Source: Bathynomus jamesi
Lineage: Eukaryota; Arthropoda; Malacostraca; Isopoda; Cirolanidae
DNA: 64,000 nt
Assembly (NCBI GenBank): GCA_023014485.1
Contig: JAJOZX010008811.1
Coordinates: 90,001-154,000, forward strand
Reading direction: 5' to 3'
Shown in pieces: positions 51,240-62,270 of the stretch (positions within the stretch are counted from its first letter, which is position 1; each line of letters begins with the position of its first letter). The notes beneath the pieces were generated by a model that was not told the origin of the DNA, did not search any database, and worked only from the letters and a program-made list of their open reading frames with translations. A program made the position numbers and the translations under genes.

Positions 51240-52970
51240 AAGAAGGGAGGAGCCAAGGGCGAATGCTCGCAAAAATGTCGACCCCTCCTCCATCACCACC
51301 AATGGAGGAAGAAGAAGAGCCAAAATCAAGATCCAAAGTTTGCGAGATTCTTGGATACTCTGCGTTTGAAAGATTGGAGGTCATGAACAGGAGGAAAGAT
51401 GGATTGAGAAAGGTCGTTCCATAGTTGACCGGTTGAATAGGTGAAAAATTGAGAATACAGATTTACCCTTGCGTTAGAAAAATGGACAGAAAAGGAACGA
51501 GAATGTGTCGATAGTCTGATATTGCATGCTCTCCTTAGAGGAGGAGGCACGCAGTTAGATAGTTCAGAAGAGCGAGCAGTGTCCGTTGTAATAGCGATAG
51601 TAAAGAGAGAGTGAGGCAACATTGCGGCGAGGAGAGAGGGTGAAGAAATCGCGGAGCAACACACCTAACCTCTTAGAAGCTGTTTTAGAAAAAGTGATTT
51701 GATCTTTTCCTGGAAAGATTACATATAGAAAAAGAAACACCAAGAATGTTAAGAGAAGAGGAAGGGGATATTCGTGTGTAAGACTGTGATGAGTAGACAT
51801 GTGGAGGAACTGAGTTTTTGAGGTATTGAAAGGCACAAGCTTTTCTTTGCCCCAATCAAACAGAGAAGACTGATCAGAGGTCAGGTGCACCATAGCCGTC
51901 TCACGCGAATCATGGTGTGACTGCTGAGAGGGACGTTTTTTGAAGCGAGTGGAGAAGTGAAGGGTTGAATCACCAGCATAGGAGTGGATAGGACAGGAAG
52001 TGCGACCTAATAGATCATTGATAAATAAACGAAAGTGAGTGGGTGACAGGACAGAGCCCTGAGGAACACCACTATTAATAGCTTTTGGAGAAGAGCATTG
52101 GCCATCTACAACCGTGGTTCTAGATCGGCCAGAAAGAGAATCAAAGATGAAGGCATAGAGAGAAGGATAGAAACCGAAGGAGGGCAGTTTGAAAATTTAG
52201 GATTTGTGCCAGACTCTATGAAGATCTTTTGATATGTCTATCGCAATAGCAAAGATTTCATCGAAATCCAAAAAGGAGGATGACTAAGAGTCAGAGAAAT
52301 ATGCAAGAAGATCGGCAGTAGAGCGTTCCTTGCAGAACCCATACTGACGATCTGAAATAAGGGTGTGAGTTGAGAGGTGTTTAAGAATTTTACTATTAAG
52401 GATAGATTCCAAAACTTTAGAAAAGCAAGAAATCAAAGCAATTGGACGATAGTTGGAGGGTTGAGAGCGATCACCCTTGTTTGAGACAGGCTGAATTAAA
52501 GCGAAATCCCAGCAGGAAGTAAAAGTACCAGATGAAAAACAAAGACGAAAGAATTTGCCTAGGCAGGGTGTGAACACAGAAGCATAGTTCTTGAGAACAG
52601 GAGGAACACCATCGGCACCATACGCGTCCCTAGAGTTGAACCCAGATAGAGCAGAAAAAACATTTTTGGAAGAGATTCTGAGTTCAGACATAATTAAGTC
52701 GGAGAAAAGAGGAGATGGAGGAAAGGCTCCGGAATCATCCAGGGTTGAGTTGGAGGCGAAAGTTTGAGCGAAGAGTTCAGCTTTATTAGGAGAAGAGATG
52801 GTAACTGAGCCGTTGGAATGGAAAAGAAGAAGGAAAGAAGAAGTAAAGTTGTTGGAGAGGTTCTTAGCTCGGTGCCAGAAAGAGCGAGAAGAATTAGAAT
52901 CAGATAGGTCTTCACATTTTTATCTGATGAAGGCATTTTTGGCGGGTCGAAGAATAGATTTTGCATAATT
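51240..52970 (-). pseudogene. Jockey-like LINE RT, degenerate, ~1.7 kb
   Basis: In transcription order on the minus strand: AKSILRPAKNAF-like leader (52966-52700), then MSELRISSKNVFSAL, GVPPVLKNYASVFTPCL, SCWDFALIQPVSNKGDRSQP, NYRPIALISCFSKVLE and DRQYGFCKERSTADLLAYF (52691-52284). A degraded palm follows, with 'GVPQGSVLSP'-type sequence in other frames, and the C-terminal region to about 51330. The polymerase box appears as YAGD instead of YADD in the frame I can follow near 51960. Several frameshifts. A shorter copy lies at 40685-41260. Confidence 0.8.
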
Positions 52971-52974
52971 TCCG

Positions 52975-53114
52975 CGGAAATATAAGCTGAGTGAAAGTCA
53001 GGAGTTGGATGGCGACGGTAGGCCTACGGTTTCGACTGTTTAACTATATTATCTCGTTTTATAAAGATTATAAATACTTACAGTATATAAAAACAGGTAT
53101 GGTTTGTTGAATTA

Positions 53115-53117
<3 letters not shown>
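52975..53117. other. Non-coding stretch
   Basis: AT-rich sequence without element ends. Confidence 0.3.
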
Positions 53118-53190
<73 letters not shown>

Positions 53191-53195
53191 GTATG

Positions 53196-53228
<33 letters not shown>

Positions 53229-53229
53229 C
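53118..53229. repeat. (TA)n compound tract
   Basis: TA arrays with atatgtatg interruptions. Confidence 0.95.
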
Positions 53230-54408
53230 ATAGGCGTCGGCAGAGGGGGAAAGGGAGGCACTTGCCCCTCCCTGGAATTTGTTGTGGGTGTGTATATATA
53301 TATATGAATTATTATTATTAATGAATTATGTTGAAAATGTTGTTCTTGGCTCAGAAAAGCGAGGCGAAACCTACGTTTGGGAGAAGTACTTAGTTTTAGG
53401 AATAGAATAGACAATTTATTAGAGCAATATTAAACTTTACACAAAACTGGAACCCTCGTGGGGTGGGAAATGTGAATCGTCAGAGTTCATTGATGAGGTT
53501 GATCGTATGAGGGAAGTATTAATCTTGCATCATAAAGGATTAATTTAGCAATTGCATTCTTGTTGATTTTACATTTGCATAATAATAACTTAAGTCATTG
53601 ATCAGTATAATTTAACTGTATTTAACAATGATATATTGGTACGTTAGCTGTAGCCTGTAACGGATTACCTATTCAATTGTTATTTAATATTACAGCTGTA
53701 CATATGTCGTCACAGGAAAGCTAATAAGCTAATTCAGTTAATTCTTGTTAATCATAATATATCCCAGAAATAGTTGATATACTGAAGCTTATGAAAAAAC
53801 GAAAACTGGGAAGTGATAGGGAGGAATCAGAACTTAGAAAGAAATCCTCTGATTCAAAGCAAGTCCCAACGGTGTCAGCATTAGCATCGGCTGTAGATCA
53901 AGTCTCAAGCTACACATCGGTACACATCATCATTTAGATATTGATGTCTACATTAATCGGGCCAGGACTCTGACAGATAACAGAAGATACGATATGTTAA
54001 CAAAAACATACACTCCTGATCTTGAATATGATTTCAAGACAGCCATTGCACGATGCTTTCGACATCCAGGGCTCAATATGTTTTCCCCATGGCTTGCTCA
54101 TTCATCTCAAATGGAAATGGCATTATGTAAATACTGTGGTGTTTCCACAGGCCGTCCATCGTAGTTTGCAGGAGCTTTATTGCAATGCTCTTCACCATGT
54201 ATAAATACTTTCGCGACAGTGCTAGAAATCAAATATAAATCCTTTTGGCACAAAAATGCACTACAAGATGCTAATAACTTTTTGATGATTCGGAACAAAT
54301 CAGAACTAAATTTAGTTTGTAGAATGGACGTGTCAGTCCGGCGATTGGTTGAGGAAAATCGCTCCAACTGCTCTCTATTTTGTCAACTATAGTATTTTGT
54401 GGGACACG

Positions 54409-54819
54409 CAGTGATGAGCTGCCAAAATCTTAACAACCGGTTCCCTATATAAAAAGCTCTGATTAAAGGATGTGCCACAGTATATAGTTTTTGTACCTTT
54501 CTCCATAATAAGTGGCAATGCATTGTGTCATTGGGAGTTGTACTCGTACTTAACAATAAAAAAAATAAATTTAGAATAAATTTGAAAAGAAGAAAATATG
54601 AAGAATATTTAAGTATATTAGTTATTACTAATTAGGTAGTAATTGCAAAATAGCTTCAAGATTATTTTGTACACCGTTTTATAAGATTATTCGGCTTTAA
54701 GATCATTTTATAACAATATTTGTTTTCGTAATAATTTTCAACAACCGGTTCTAAAATGCTTCAAAATTTTAACAACCGGTTGGCGAGAACAGGTGCGAAC
54801 CGGCTCCAGCTCACCACTG
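54409..54819. mobile_element. hAT MITE in the ZMYM1-like gene
   Basis: 411 bp. Ends are CAGTGATGAGCTGCC and the complement-like GGCTCCAGCTCACCACTG, with AACAACCGGTT boxes near both ends. The 8-bp flanks gggacacg and ggaacacg differ at one base. Removal joins CGT to RDIALRG in frame. Confidence 0.9.
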
Positions 54820-55656
54820 GGAACACGTGATATTGCTTTACGTGGAAAAGATAGCACATCAGGCAATGTGCATGATCTGTACCAATTTCGTGCAGAGGCA
54901 GGTGATCTGGTTTTGCGCAATCATCTCGAAAATGCTCCTAAATTGCTCTTTATACTTCTTTGCAAACACAAAATGTCCTTATCGAGTTATGTGAAGACGT
55001 GATAAAGGAAAGTATTGTCTCCAAAGTCAACAACTGCATTGGCTTCTCAATTATTGCAAATAAAAACTGCTGATATTTCTAGCACCGCGAACTATTATCC
55101 ATTGGTGTGAGATTCGTTTACACTAGCTGTAAGAATATTACTATTCATGAAGAGTTTGTAGGGTTTGCTCCATTAGAGCTCCATGCAGAGGCAATTGCCA
55201 TCAAAATTATAGAACAATGCTCAAAATTTAACCTGCGCTTGGACAAACTTCTTGGACAGGGTTCAACCATAACGGGAAAAGAGGGAGGGGTGCAGGCCAA
55301 GATTAAAGCGATGTACCCAAATGCTACTTTTGTTCACTGCTCTTCTCATCGGCTGAACCTTGTAGTGAATGGCATTAATTCATTGAACGAGATTAGGAAT
55401 ACAGTGGGAAAAGTGAAAGCTATTATCAATTTTTTTCGTGAGAGCGCATCGAGGAGACAAAATTTTCTAAATGTGCCTCTTCGAAGTAAGACACGGTAGA
55501 TTGCCAAGTACAAAAGTGTTAGAACGTTCTCGGAGAATTCTGGTGTTATCGTTGATCAGTTGAACACTCTGGCCATAGGAGGAAATTGCAACACTTGGCT
55601 CGTCAAAAAGCTCATCAGTGCGGCAGAGACAACAACTTTCTTATTTTCATTAACAG

Positions 55657-56124
55657 TGTAGTGAATACTCTTATTTTAGTTTCAAGATAAATGTTAATTT
55701 TACCGTCTTGAATTTCGGAATAGTTATAAATTCATTTTAAATTAGTTACCCCATTATAATTCAATTGTGAACCACATTAATACTAATTTTATGTATACTA
55801 TATTATTTTATTGTATGTAAACATAATTAATTATATATCACAATTGTCAGTTAATTATTTATATTCAAATATTTATTTTAATTTAATACCATGTCCATTT
55901 TGCAAATAAATAATAGAAAACCAAAGGTTATATTTTCCACCTTTGGTACTGTCGTAGTTTCGCCTAACGGACTCAATACGGCTAGTGAGATAATCACTGG
56001 TTGGCACTTAACTAGCGGCAGTGCTTATGGCTACATCATCCAGGTTAACCTATACCGGATAGATGCGCTACGGTCCCAAGCCGTAGCTTGCCTAGGCCAA
56101 CGACGACGACGACGTAAACCAACA
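55657..56124 (+). repeat. 5' LTR
   Basis: It starts TGTAGTGAATACTC and ends CCAACA. From TGAATACTC onward I see no difference from the 3' LTR on direct reading. A 12-bp CGACGACGACGA triplet run lies near the end. A small open frame inside it, at 55891, is duplicated in the 3' LTR and is not a gene. Confidence 0.95.
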
Positions 56125-56126
56125 AT

Positions 56127-56139
56127 TGGTGACCCCGGA
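56127..56139 (+). promoter_or_regulatory. Primer-binding site
   Basis: TGGTGACCCCGGA starts 2 bp after the 5' LTR. It begins with the TGG complementary to a tRNA 3' CCA. I cannot name the tRNA safely. Confidence 0.8.
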
Positions 56140-56157
56140 GCTGGATTACCCCTTCTA

Positions 56158-56360
56158 CCCGAACGACTAGGACTAGACTGTAATGTCGTTCGTGCCCATC
56201 ACCCCCTTCACCCGAACGACTAGGACTAGACTGTAACGTCGTTCGTGCCCACCACCCCCTTCACCCGAGCGACTAGGACCAGACTGTAACGTCGTTCGTG
56301 CCCATCACCCCCTTCACCCGAGCGACTAGGACCAGACTGTAATGTCGCTCGTGCCCTCTG
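56158..56360 (+). repeat. 54-bp tandem repeat in the gypsy leader
   Basis: Nearly four units of about 54 bp, each with 'gactaggactagactgtaa', 'gtcgttcgtgccc' and 'cacccccttcacccga'. They lie between the primer-binding site and gag, so they may be part of the packaging leader or a copy-number variant of it. Confidence 0.85.
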
Positions 56361-56463
56361 CCCCTCACCCCTGCCCGTGCGCTCTGTGCCTGCGCTCGTC
56401 TCAACCTCCACTCCTTCGTTGGGAACTTGTCGTCTTGCTTGTACGTTAGCAAGCATAGGAGAA

Positions 56464-57227
56464 GATGCCTGACGACGCTGGTGCCATCTCCCACTTGAGC
56501 GTAAAGCTCCCCGTCTCTGGCCGGGTGATCCATTTATTTGGTTCCACCAAGTGGAATCACAATTCAACTGGGAAGGATCACCACTAGCAGGACGAAATAC
56601 GATCATGTTTTGTCCTCTCTACCAGCGAGCATCATCTCTGAAGTCCGTGACGTCATCGTATCTACTTCCACGAGTGAGGACCCGTACAACGATCTGAAGT
56701 CTGCCATCCTGTGCCGCACCACTGTCTCCGAGCGTGAGCAACTACATCAGTTAATCTCAAAAGAAGAACTTGGAGACCGTAAGCCCACTCAAATGCTGAG
56801 GGCTATGCAGTGCGCTCTAGGCGAACGCGCACAAACCTTCGATAAGGACATCTTTAGACAGTTGTTCTTGCAGAAACTTCCTCCATCAGCTCAGCGTGTC
56901 TTGGCCACTATGGATCCTGCTACTCCAGTTGATAAACTAGCAGAAACTGCCGACAAAGTAGTGGAGATTGACACAGCTCCGGTCAACAACGTGAACACAC
57001 AATCGGAACTGGAGTTGAAAGTGAAAGAGTTAAGTCAACGACTCAACCACGTTTGTTCTCTGCTACAAAATCAACGGCAAAGAAGCCATTCTCGGTCAAG
57101 ATTTACGAAGAGGCATCGTTCGAGTTCCGGGAAGATCTGCTTCTACCACGCCAAATTTGGAAAGAAGGCTAGGAAGTGCATCTCCCCTTGCAATTTTTCG
57201 TCGGAAAACCCCAGCAGCGAGTCCTAA
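56464..57227 (+). pseudogene. Gypsy gag, frameshifted at its start
   Basis: A likely ATG at 56465 (MPDDAGAISHLSVKLP) is separated by a shift near 56540 from the long frame (about 56590-57227). That frame has the capsid-like SSLPASIISEVRDVI and QLFLQKLPPSAQRVL regions and ends with a zinc-knuckle-like [15 protein letters not shown]3-C. The product would form the particle that carries element RNA. It overlaps pol by about 50 bp in a different frame, the usual place for ribosomal frameshifting, but here the upstream break makes the full protein unlikely. Confidence 0.8.
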
Positions 57228-58788
57228 TGGCGTCTAGTACTCGCACTGCCAACCTGTTATTCATAAAGGACAGGAACTCTGGTGTCAATTTCTTGGTCGA
57301 TACCGGAGCGTCAGTCAGTGTATTCCCTCAAAAATCTGGTCATACGCACTCGGAATCTCCGCCTCTATACGCTGCTAACGGTTCACGCATACCCACGTAC
57401 GGTACTCAGTCGCGTGAACTAAACTTGGGCCTTCACCGATCCTTCAAGTGGATTTTCATCTGTGCTCAAGTGCAGCATCCCATAATCGGCGCTGACTTCC
57501 TCCAGCATTTCAAACTCCTGGTGGATCTTGACAAGCGACGCTTATGCGACCAGGCCACACTGCTTTCTGTTCTTGCCAAACAGGTTGCCCTTCCGGACGC
57601 CTCGAACTCTGCACTTTCCCTCGTTCCCCCTAATTCCATGTACCAGTGCCTTTTCCAGCGATATCCAGGGATTCTTCAACCGATGCAGATGGGTGATACC
57701 ATTAAGCACACCATTACCCATCACATCACAACAAAAGGTCCCCCTGTGTTTGCAAAACCCAGACGTCTTGCCCCGGACAAACTGAAAGCTGCCAAATCGG
57801 AATTCCAGCTTATGCTGGATCTTGGGATAATAAGACCTTCCAAAAGCAGTTGGTCCTCTCCCCTACACCTGGTCCAGAAGAAGTCAGGAGACTGGAGACC
57901 ATGTGGGGATTACCGGTTTTTGAATTCGACAACCATCCCGGACCGATATCCGGTACCAAATGTCCAAGACTTTACTTCTCTTCTCCACGGCAAATCTATC
58001 TTCAGTAAAATAGATCTCGTTAAGGCTTTCCACCACATTCCCGTAGAGCCTTCGGATATTCCCAAGACTGCAGTTTGTACACCATTTGGGTTATTCGAAT
58101 TTTTGAAGATGCCGTTCGGGCTACGGAATGCTGCGCAAACCTTTCAGAGGTTTATAGATGAGGTCACCAGAGGCTTAGACTTTGTTTATGCCTACATCGA
58201 TGATTTGCTTGTGGCCAGCTCAACGGAAGAGGAACATAAGGAACATCTTTCACTCCTCTTTCAACGCTTAGAACAATACGGTGTTACTATTAATGCATCT
58301 AAGTGTGTGTTTGCACAGCCAACCTTGGAATTTCTTGGTCACACGATTTCGCAGCACGGAATTACCCCCTTCAGGACAAGTGTGAAGTGATAAAAAATTA
58401 CCCTATGCCAAATAATCAGCGTTAGTCGTCGGTTTCTAGTTTGGTAACTTATTACCACAAGTTCATTAAAAACTGTGCCAGTGTTCTTGCTCCTCTACAC
58501 GCTATGATCACACACAAACGCAAGGTAACGAAATTGGTATGGTGTAGCGATAGTTTACAGGCGTTCGACAATGCCAAAAATGCTATCAATAGTGCATTGT
58601 CTCTGTCATTTCCTATCAGTGATGCCTCCCTAACTCTGACGGTCGATGCATCAGATGTTGCGATCGGTGGAGTGTTGGAACAAACCATTAACGGTCGACA
58701 AGCACCCATCGCGTTTTACTCGAAAAAGCTGCAGCCAGCCCAAACGCGTTATAGTGCTTTCGGACGTGAACTTCTTGCTATTTACTAA
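57176..58788 (+). pseudogene. Gypsy pol part 1: protease, RT, RNase H start
   Basis: The frame 57176-58390 holds the retropepsin motif [12 protein letters not shown] (near 57290), then RT motifs [46 protein letters not shown] and the catalytic YIDDLLVAS (near 58195). A TGA at 58388-58390 follows small deletions. The frame re-enters at 58441 with the connection region and the RNase H start LTVDASDVAIGGVLEQ and ends at a TAA at 58786-58788. The rest of RNase H (TDHKPL-like) continues in another frame to about 58990. The protein would be a polyprotein; the breaks prevent one full product. Confidence 0.9.
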
Positions 58789-58999
58789 ACGTGAAGCATT
58801 TTCAACATTTCCTTGAAGGCCGAGAGTTTGTGTTTTTACCGACCACAAACCTTGGTCACTGTCTTCAATAAAAACAGCTGTAACCACTCTCCCAGAGTCA
58901 TCAGGCAACTCGATTATATCTCGCAATTTACCACAGATATCCGCCACATCAAAGGTGTCTTGAACACTCAGCGGATGCACTTTCAAGAATAGAGATTAC

Positions 59000-60241
59000 T
59001 TCTGTTACCCTCAGCTCTACACTGTGGAATGCTATTGCACAGGATCAAGATAAGGATACGGAACTACAAGACCTGCTCAGAGAAGACTCCACTCACTCAC
59101 TTTCCCTCAAGAAAATGAGTATGCCAGGATTGTCTGTGCCCCTCTATTGCGACGTATCAACAGCTGCTATTCGCCCTTATGTCCCTCCATGTCACAGAAA
59201 AGCAGTCTTCACGGATCTTCATAAGCCCTCCCATCCTGGTATCCGTGCTTCGCAACACCTGGTTACCTCTCGCTTTGTTTGGCCCTCGATGCGGAAGGAT
59301 GTCAAACATTGGACCAAAACGTGCCTTGCCTGCCAGCGTGCCAAAGTCCAAAGGCACACCAGGTCCCCTTTGACGCATTTCCGCCCCATCCCAGCGATTT
59401 GATGTAATTCATGTAGACATTGTTGGCCCTCTTCCAGTGATTCAAGGCCAACGTTATCTGCTCACCTGTCTCGACCGCTTTTCCAGATGGCCTGAAGCCA
59501 TCCCTTCCTGATATCCAAGCGGACACTGTTGCAAGAGCCTTTCTTCATGGATGGGTATCAAGATTTGGATTGCCGACAAAAGTCATCACTGACCAAGGTC
59601 GCCAATTTGAGTCTTCGCTTTGGAAGAAGTTTACCAGCTTGTTGGGTACAGTACATGCGCATACCTGTGCGTATCATCCGCAAGCTAACGGCCTCGTCGA
59701 ACGCTTCCATCGCCAGCTGAAGTCATCCCTTATGTGTCACGAAGACTCCCATTGGATGGATAAGCTTCCACTCGTGTTGCTTGGTATTCGCTCTGCATTT
59801 AAGAGTGATCTGAAGACTACAGCGGCTGAACTAGTCTATGGAACAACACTGCGGCTACCAGGTGGCTACTTCACTGCAGGGGATAAGTCATGCGATCCTA
59901 CGGAATTCGCTCAAACACTTTCCTCTCACATGCAGTCCCTTCAGCCTGTTCCCCCTCGATTGACTAGCCAACAGAACATCTTTATTTCCCCAGCCCTCCA
60001 GTCTTGCACCCACGTTTTCGTTCGTGTACCTGTCCCAAAACGGCCTCTCCAATGTCCATATGACGGACCCTATGAAGTTCTCCGACGTACGCGCAAATCA
60101 TTCCTCATCCAGCGCGGTTCCAAGGTCGACAAGGTTTCTATCGATCGTCTTAAGCCTGCGTTTTTGGAATCAACCTTAAGTGAGGTACAAGTAGCTACCA
60201 AAAAGGTTCAGCGGAAATCTGTGTCGTTCGGAACTCTTTGA
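59000..60241 (+). pseudogene. Gypsy pol part 2: integrase, frameshifted
   Basis: The zinc-binding HHCC region (HKPSHPGIRA…CLACQRAK) lies at 59218-59345. The first catalytic Asp (VDIVGPLPV) is in another frame at about 59415. The frame 59570-60241 has ITDQGRQFES with the second Asp and ANGLVERFHRQ with the Glu; I count 35 residues between them (DD35E). It ends 22 bp before the 3' LTR with a short basic tail. Shifts occur near 59400 and 59510. No chromodomain is evident. Confidence 0.9.
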
Positions 60242-60263
60242 ACTTCCTCTCTGGTGGGGAGTG

Positions 60264-60730
60264 TGTATGAATACTCTTATTTTAGTTTCAAGATAAATGT
60301 TAATTTTACCGTCTTGAATTTCGGAATAGTTATAAATTCATTTTAAATTAGTTACCCCATTATAATTCAATTGTGAACCACATTAATACTAATTTTATGT
60401 ATACTATATTATTTTATTGTATGTAAACATAATTAATTATATATCACAATTGTCAGTTAATTATTTATATTCAAATATTTATTTTAATTTAATACCATGT
60501 CCATTTTGCAAATAAATAATAGAAAACCAAAGGTTATATTTTCCACCTTTGGTACTGTCGTAGTTTCGCCTAACGGACTCAATACGGCTAGTGAGATAAT
60601 CACTGGTTGGCACTTAACTAGCGGCAGTGCTTATGGCTACATCATCCAGGTTAACCTATACCGGATAGATGCGCTACGGTCCCAAGCCGTAGCTTGCCTA
60701 GGCCAACGACGACGACGACGTAAACCAACA
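60264..60730 (+). repeat. 3' LTR
   Basis: It starts TGTATGAATACTC after a purine-rich ggtggggag tract (likely polypurine primer) and ends CCAACA before ACAG. One base differs from the 5' LTR at the very start (TGTAGTG against TGTATG). I noticed no other difference. Confidence 0.95.
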
Positions 60731-60995
60731 ACAGTAATGGCTAAGTATTCAGCCATATTAGAGCCAATGGCAAGAGCTCTGCAGGTTGTTCAGTTGGGTT
60801 TGTTGAAGGCTCTAGGACATGTTCAATAGGTGTTGTCTATTGGCGGAAAACATTCCATGAGGATATATTCCTGAAAGTGGAAAGTCTTGCAGATGGAATA
60901 GGTGTAGATCTCCAGATCCCACGGATGGCTCCCAGAAGAATACAATTCTTGTTTTCCGAGAAAGGCCCATTTTAGTAACATTGTGCATTATTATA

Positions 60996-60997
60996 TA

Positions 60998-61059
<62 letters not shown>

Positions 61060-61064
61060 ATATT
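60996..61064. repeat. (TA)n microsatellite
   Basis: TA repeats with two phase breaks. Confidence 0.95.
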
Positions 61065-61470
61065 GTAAGATTTATACTTTTCTGGCCTCTCCTCTTTGCG
61101 CGTTCTTGAATTAAAAATAAAATCTTTAAATTTTTTAAATATTTCCTAAAAACTAAATCCAAATTGGAAAAAAGATTTAATTATCTTGTCTGAAAAAATG
61201 TTAATGTTTTTAGAAGAATGTTATCCAAGGAACAGCTCGTGGCGCTTGGTACAAAATCTAAATACCTGAAATTTTGTTTGAAATTTTGTTTAAATTTATA
61301 AATAATAAAATTAATGATAATAATAATAATAATAATAATAATAATATGCAATAATAGTATTTATTCATAATATTTTATTAGTTTAAATTTATAATAAAGA
61401 AATGGCCATCCAACATGAATTTTTTGTAGTATAGTCCTCTCCTATCTAGTTGTAAGTTGTATAACACAAG
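61065..61470. other. AT-rich non-coding stretch with (AAT)n
   Basis: (AAT)n lies at 61316-61346. No gene. Confidence 0.45.
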
Positions 61471-61471
61471 A

Positions 61472-61682
61472 CCACCGGCCACACTCAGGATCCTCTTACG
61501 ACTGACGACTGACGATTTGGGTCGTGATGACTCGAGTCGCGTGTTATTTTGCATTCCCAGAATCGCGTCGCGGTCGTTGCAGTGTGCGGGGCTCCCATTC
61601 TGTCAATGTAAAATCACACGCGACTCGAATCGTCACGACCCAAGTCGTGAGTCGCGAGACGATTTTGTGTACGGCCGGCCAA
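61472..61682. mobile_element. GGCCGGCC-ended MITE, copy 2 (complete)
   Basis: About 210 bp. Left and right ends are imperfect inverted repeats about 85 bp long with GGCC-CAC/TACAC tips, 'gggtcgtgatgactcgagtc' and 'gcgtgttattttgcatt' in the same order on both arms. The arms are rich in CGACTC/GAGTCG words. The copy at 20425-20555 is a 5'-deleted relative. The family is not identified. Confidence 0.75.
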
Positions 61683-61689
61683 AGGGTAC

Positions 61690-62270
61690 ATATTTTAAAA
61701 TAAATCATAAATATTACAATAATGTAGAGTAAATAATGCAATTCATTAGACTACAAAATCATGAGAACAAACCAAGTAAATTAAACTGCGGGAAAAAATT
61801 AATATTCCACCGAGTATAAAATAAATGAATTTATGTTTAAAATTTAACACCGAATTAGAGGAAAGGAATGACGTAAAAGCAAGCCGCGGGTAGTGGAACA
61901 AAATCGATGAGCACAATGTCGACATGCATAATGTCGATACTAAAAAATTTGTTTAATTTAAGTCAGATCAGGTTAGGTTAAGCTACATTATGCCCGGTTA
62001 AGTTACGCTAGGTTAGGTTAGTCATTTTCATTGAAAATCTGAACTGTAGTTTTTAATCCGAATTCCGAATTTAATCCGAGTAAATGAAGAAATAAAATTG
62101 GTGTGAAATGCAATGTTTGACATGAATTTTATTTCCTTCACTGTAACAGTATTTTATGGGGAGTTTTTTTAAGTCAAATGCGCAACATTAGGACCGATGC
62201 ACGACCATTGGCAACTTTACCGTATGTAATGTAAAGCCATATTTATTTTATTTTGTGTTATAAATTCAAA
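61690..62270. other. Non-coding stretch with TCGAC boxes and TTAGG-like units
   Basis: 'cacaatgtcgacatgcataa', 'tgtcgatactaaaa' and 'ggttaggttaagctac' at 61910-62020, the same combination seen near 1420, 8890 and 12960. Confidence 0.5.

Larger units (their letters stand above)
55657..60730 (+). mobile_element. Ty3/gypsy LTR retrotransposon, full length but coding-broken
   Basis: 5074 bp with two LTRs of about 467 bp, a primer-binding site just after the 5' LTR, gag and pol in the order protease-RT-RNase H-integrase, and a 4-bp flank ACAG on both sides (55653-55656 and 60731-60734). Only 22 bp separate the end of the integrase frame from the 3' LTR, so there is no room for an env gene. The pol order (integrase last) is diagnostic of Ty3/gypsy. 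Confidence 0.95.
53791..60960 (+). pseudogene. hAT transposase (ZMYM1/DUF4371-like), multiply broken
   Basis: Pieces in order: ATG 53791 (MKKRKLGSDREESELRKK), a frameshift near 53930, then YINRARTLTDNRRYDML and a TTF-zinc-finger-like FSPWLAHSSQ…ALCKYCGVS (54075-54150), stops near 54160 and 54390, CGT|RDIALRG across the MITE, LEAPLELHAEAIAIKIIEQC-like and DKLLGQGSTI…GGVQAKIKAMYPNATFVHCSSHRLNLVV (55150-55400), then 'FLFSLT' up to the gypsy insertion. After it come MAKYSAILEPMARALQVVQ and DIFLKVESLADGIGVDLQIP (60735-60950). This order matches the C2H-type hAT proteins related to ZMYM1. It is an old relic: at least three frame breaks besides the insertions. Confidence 0.75.
53230..60990 (+). mobile_element. 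Degenerate ZMYM1-like hAT element with two nested insertions
   Basis: The transposase-like gene spans 53791 to about 60960 when its insertions (54409-54819 and 55657-60730) are ignored. The left border may be the 'taggcgtcggcagagggg' segment at 53230, next to (TA)n. The right border is lost in AT-rich sequence near (TA)n at 60996. No TIR pair was found, so the borders are tentative. Confidence 0.55.

Noticed and set aside
55891..56223. 110-codon frame present twice (also 60497-60829)
   Set aside because: Both copies lie in the gypsy LTRs, and the ends differ because they read into unrelated flanks. No domain.
60241..60263. An env gene making the gypsy element a retrovirus-like errantivirus
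   Set aside because: Only 22 bp separate the integrase frame from the 3' LTR; no envelope frame exists.
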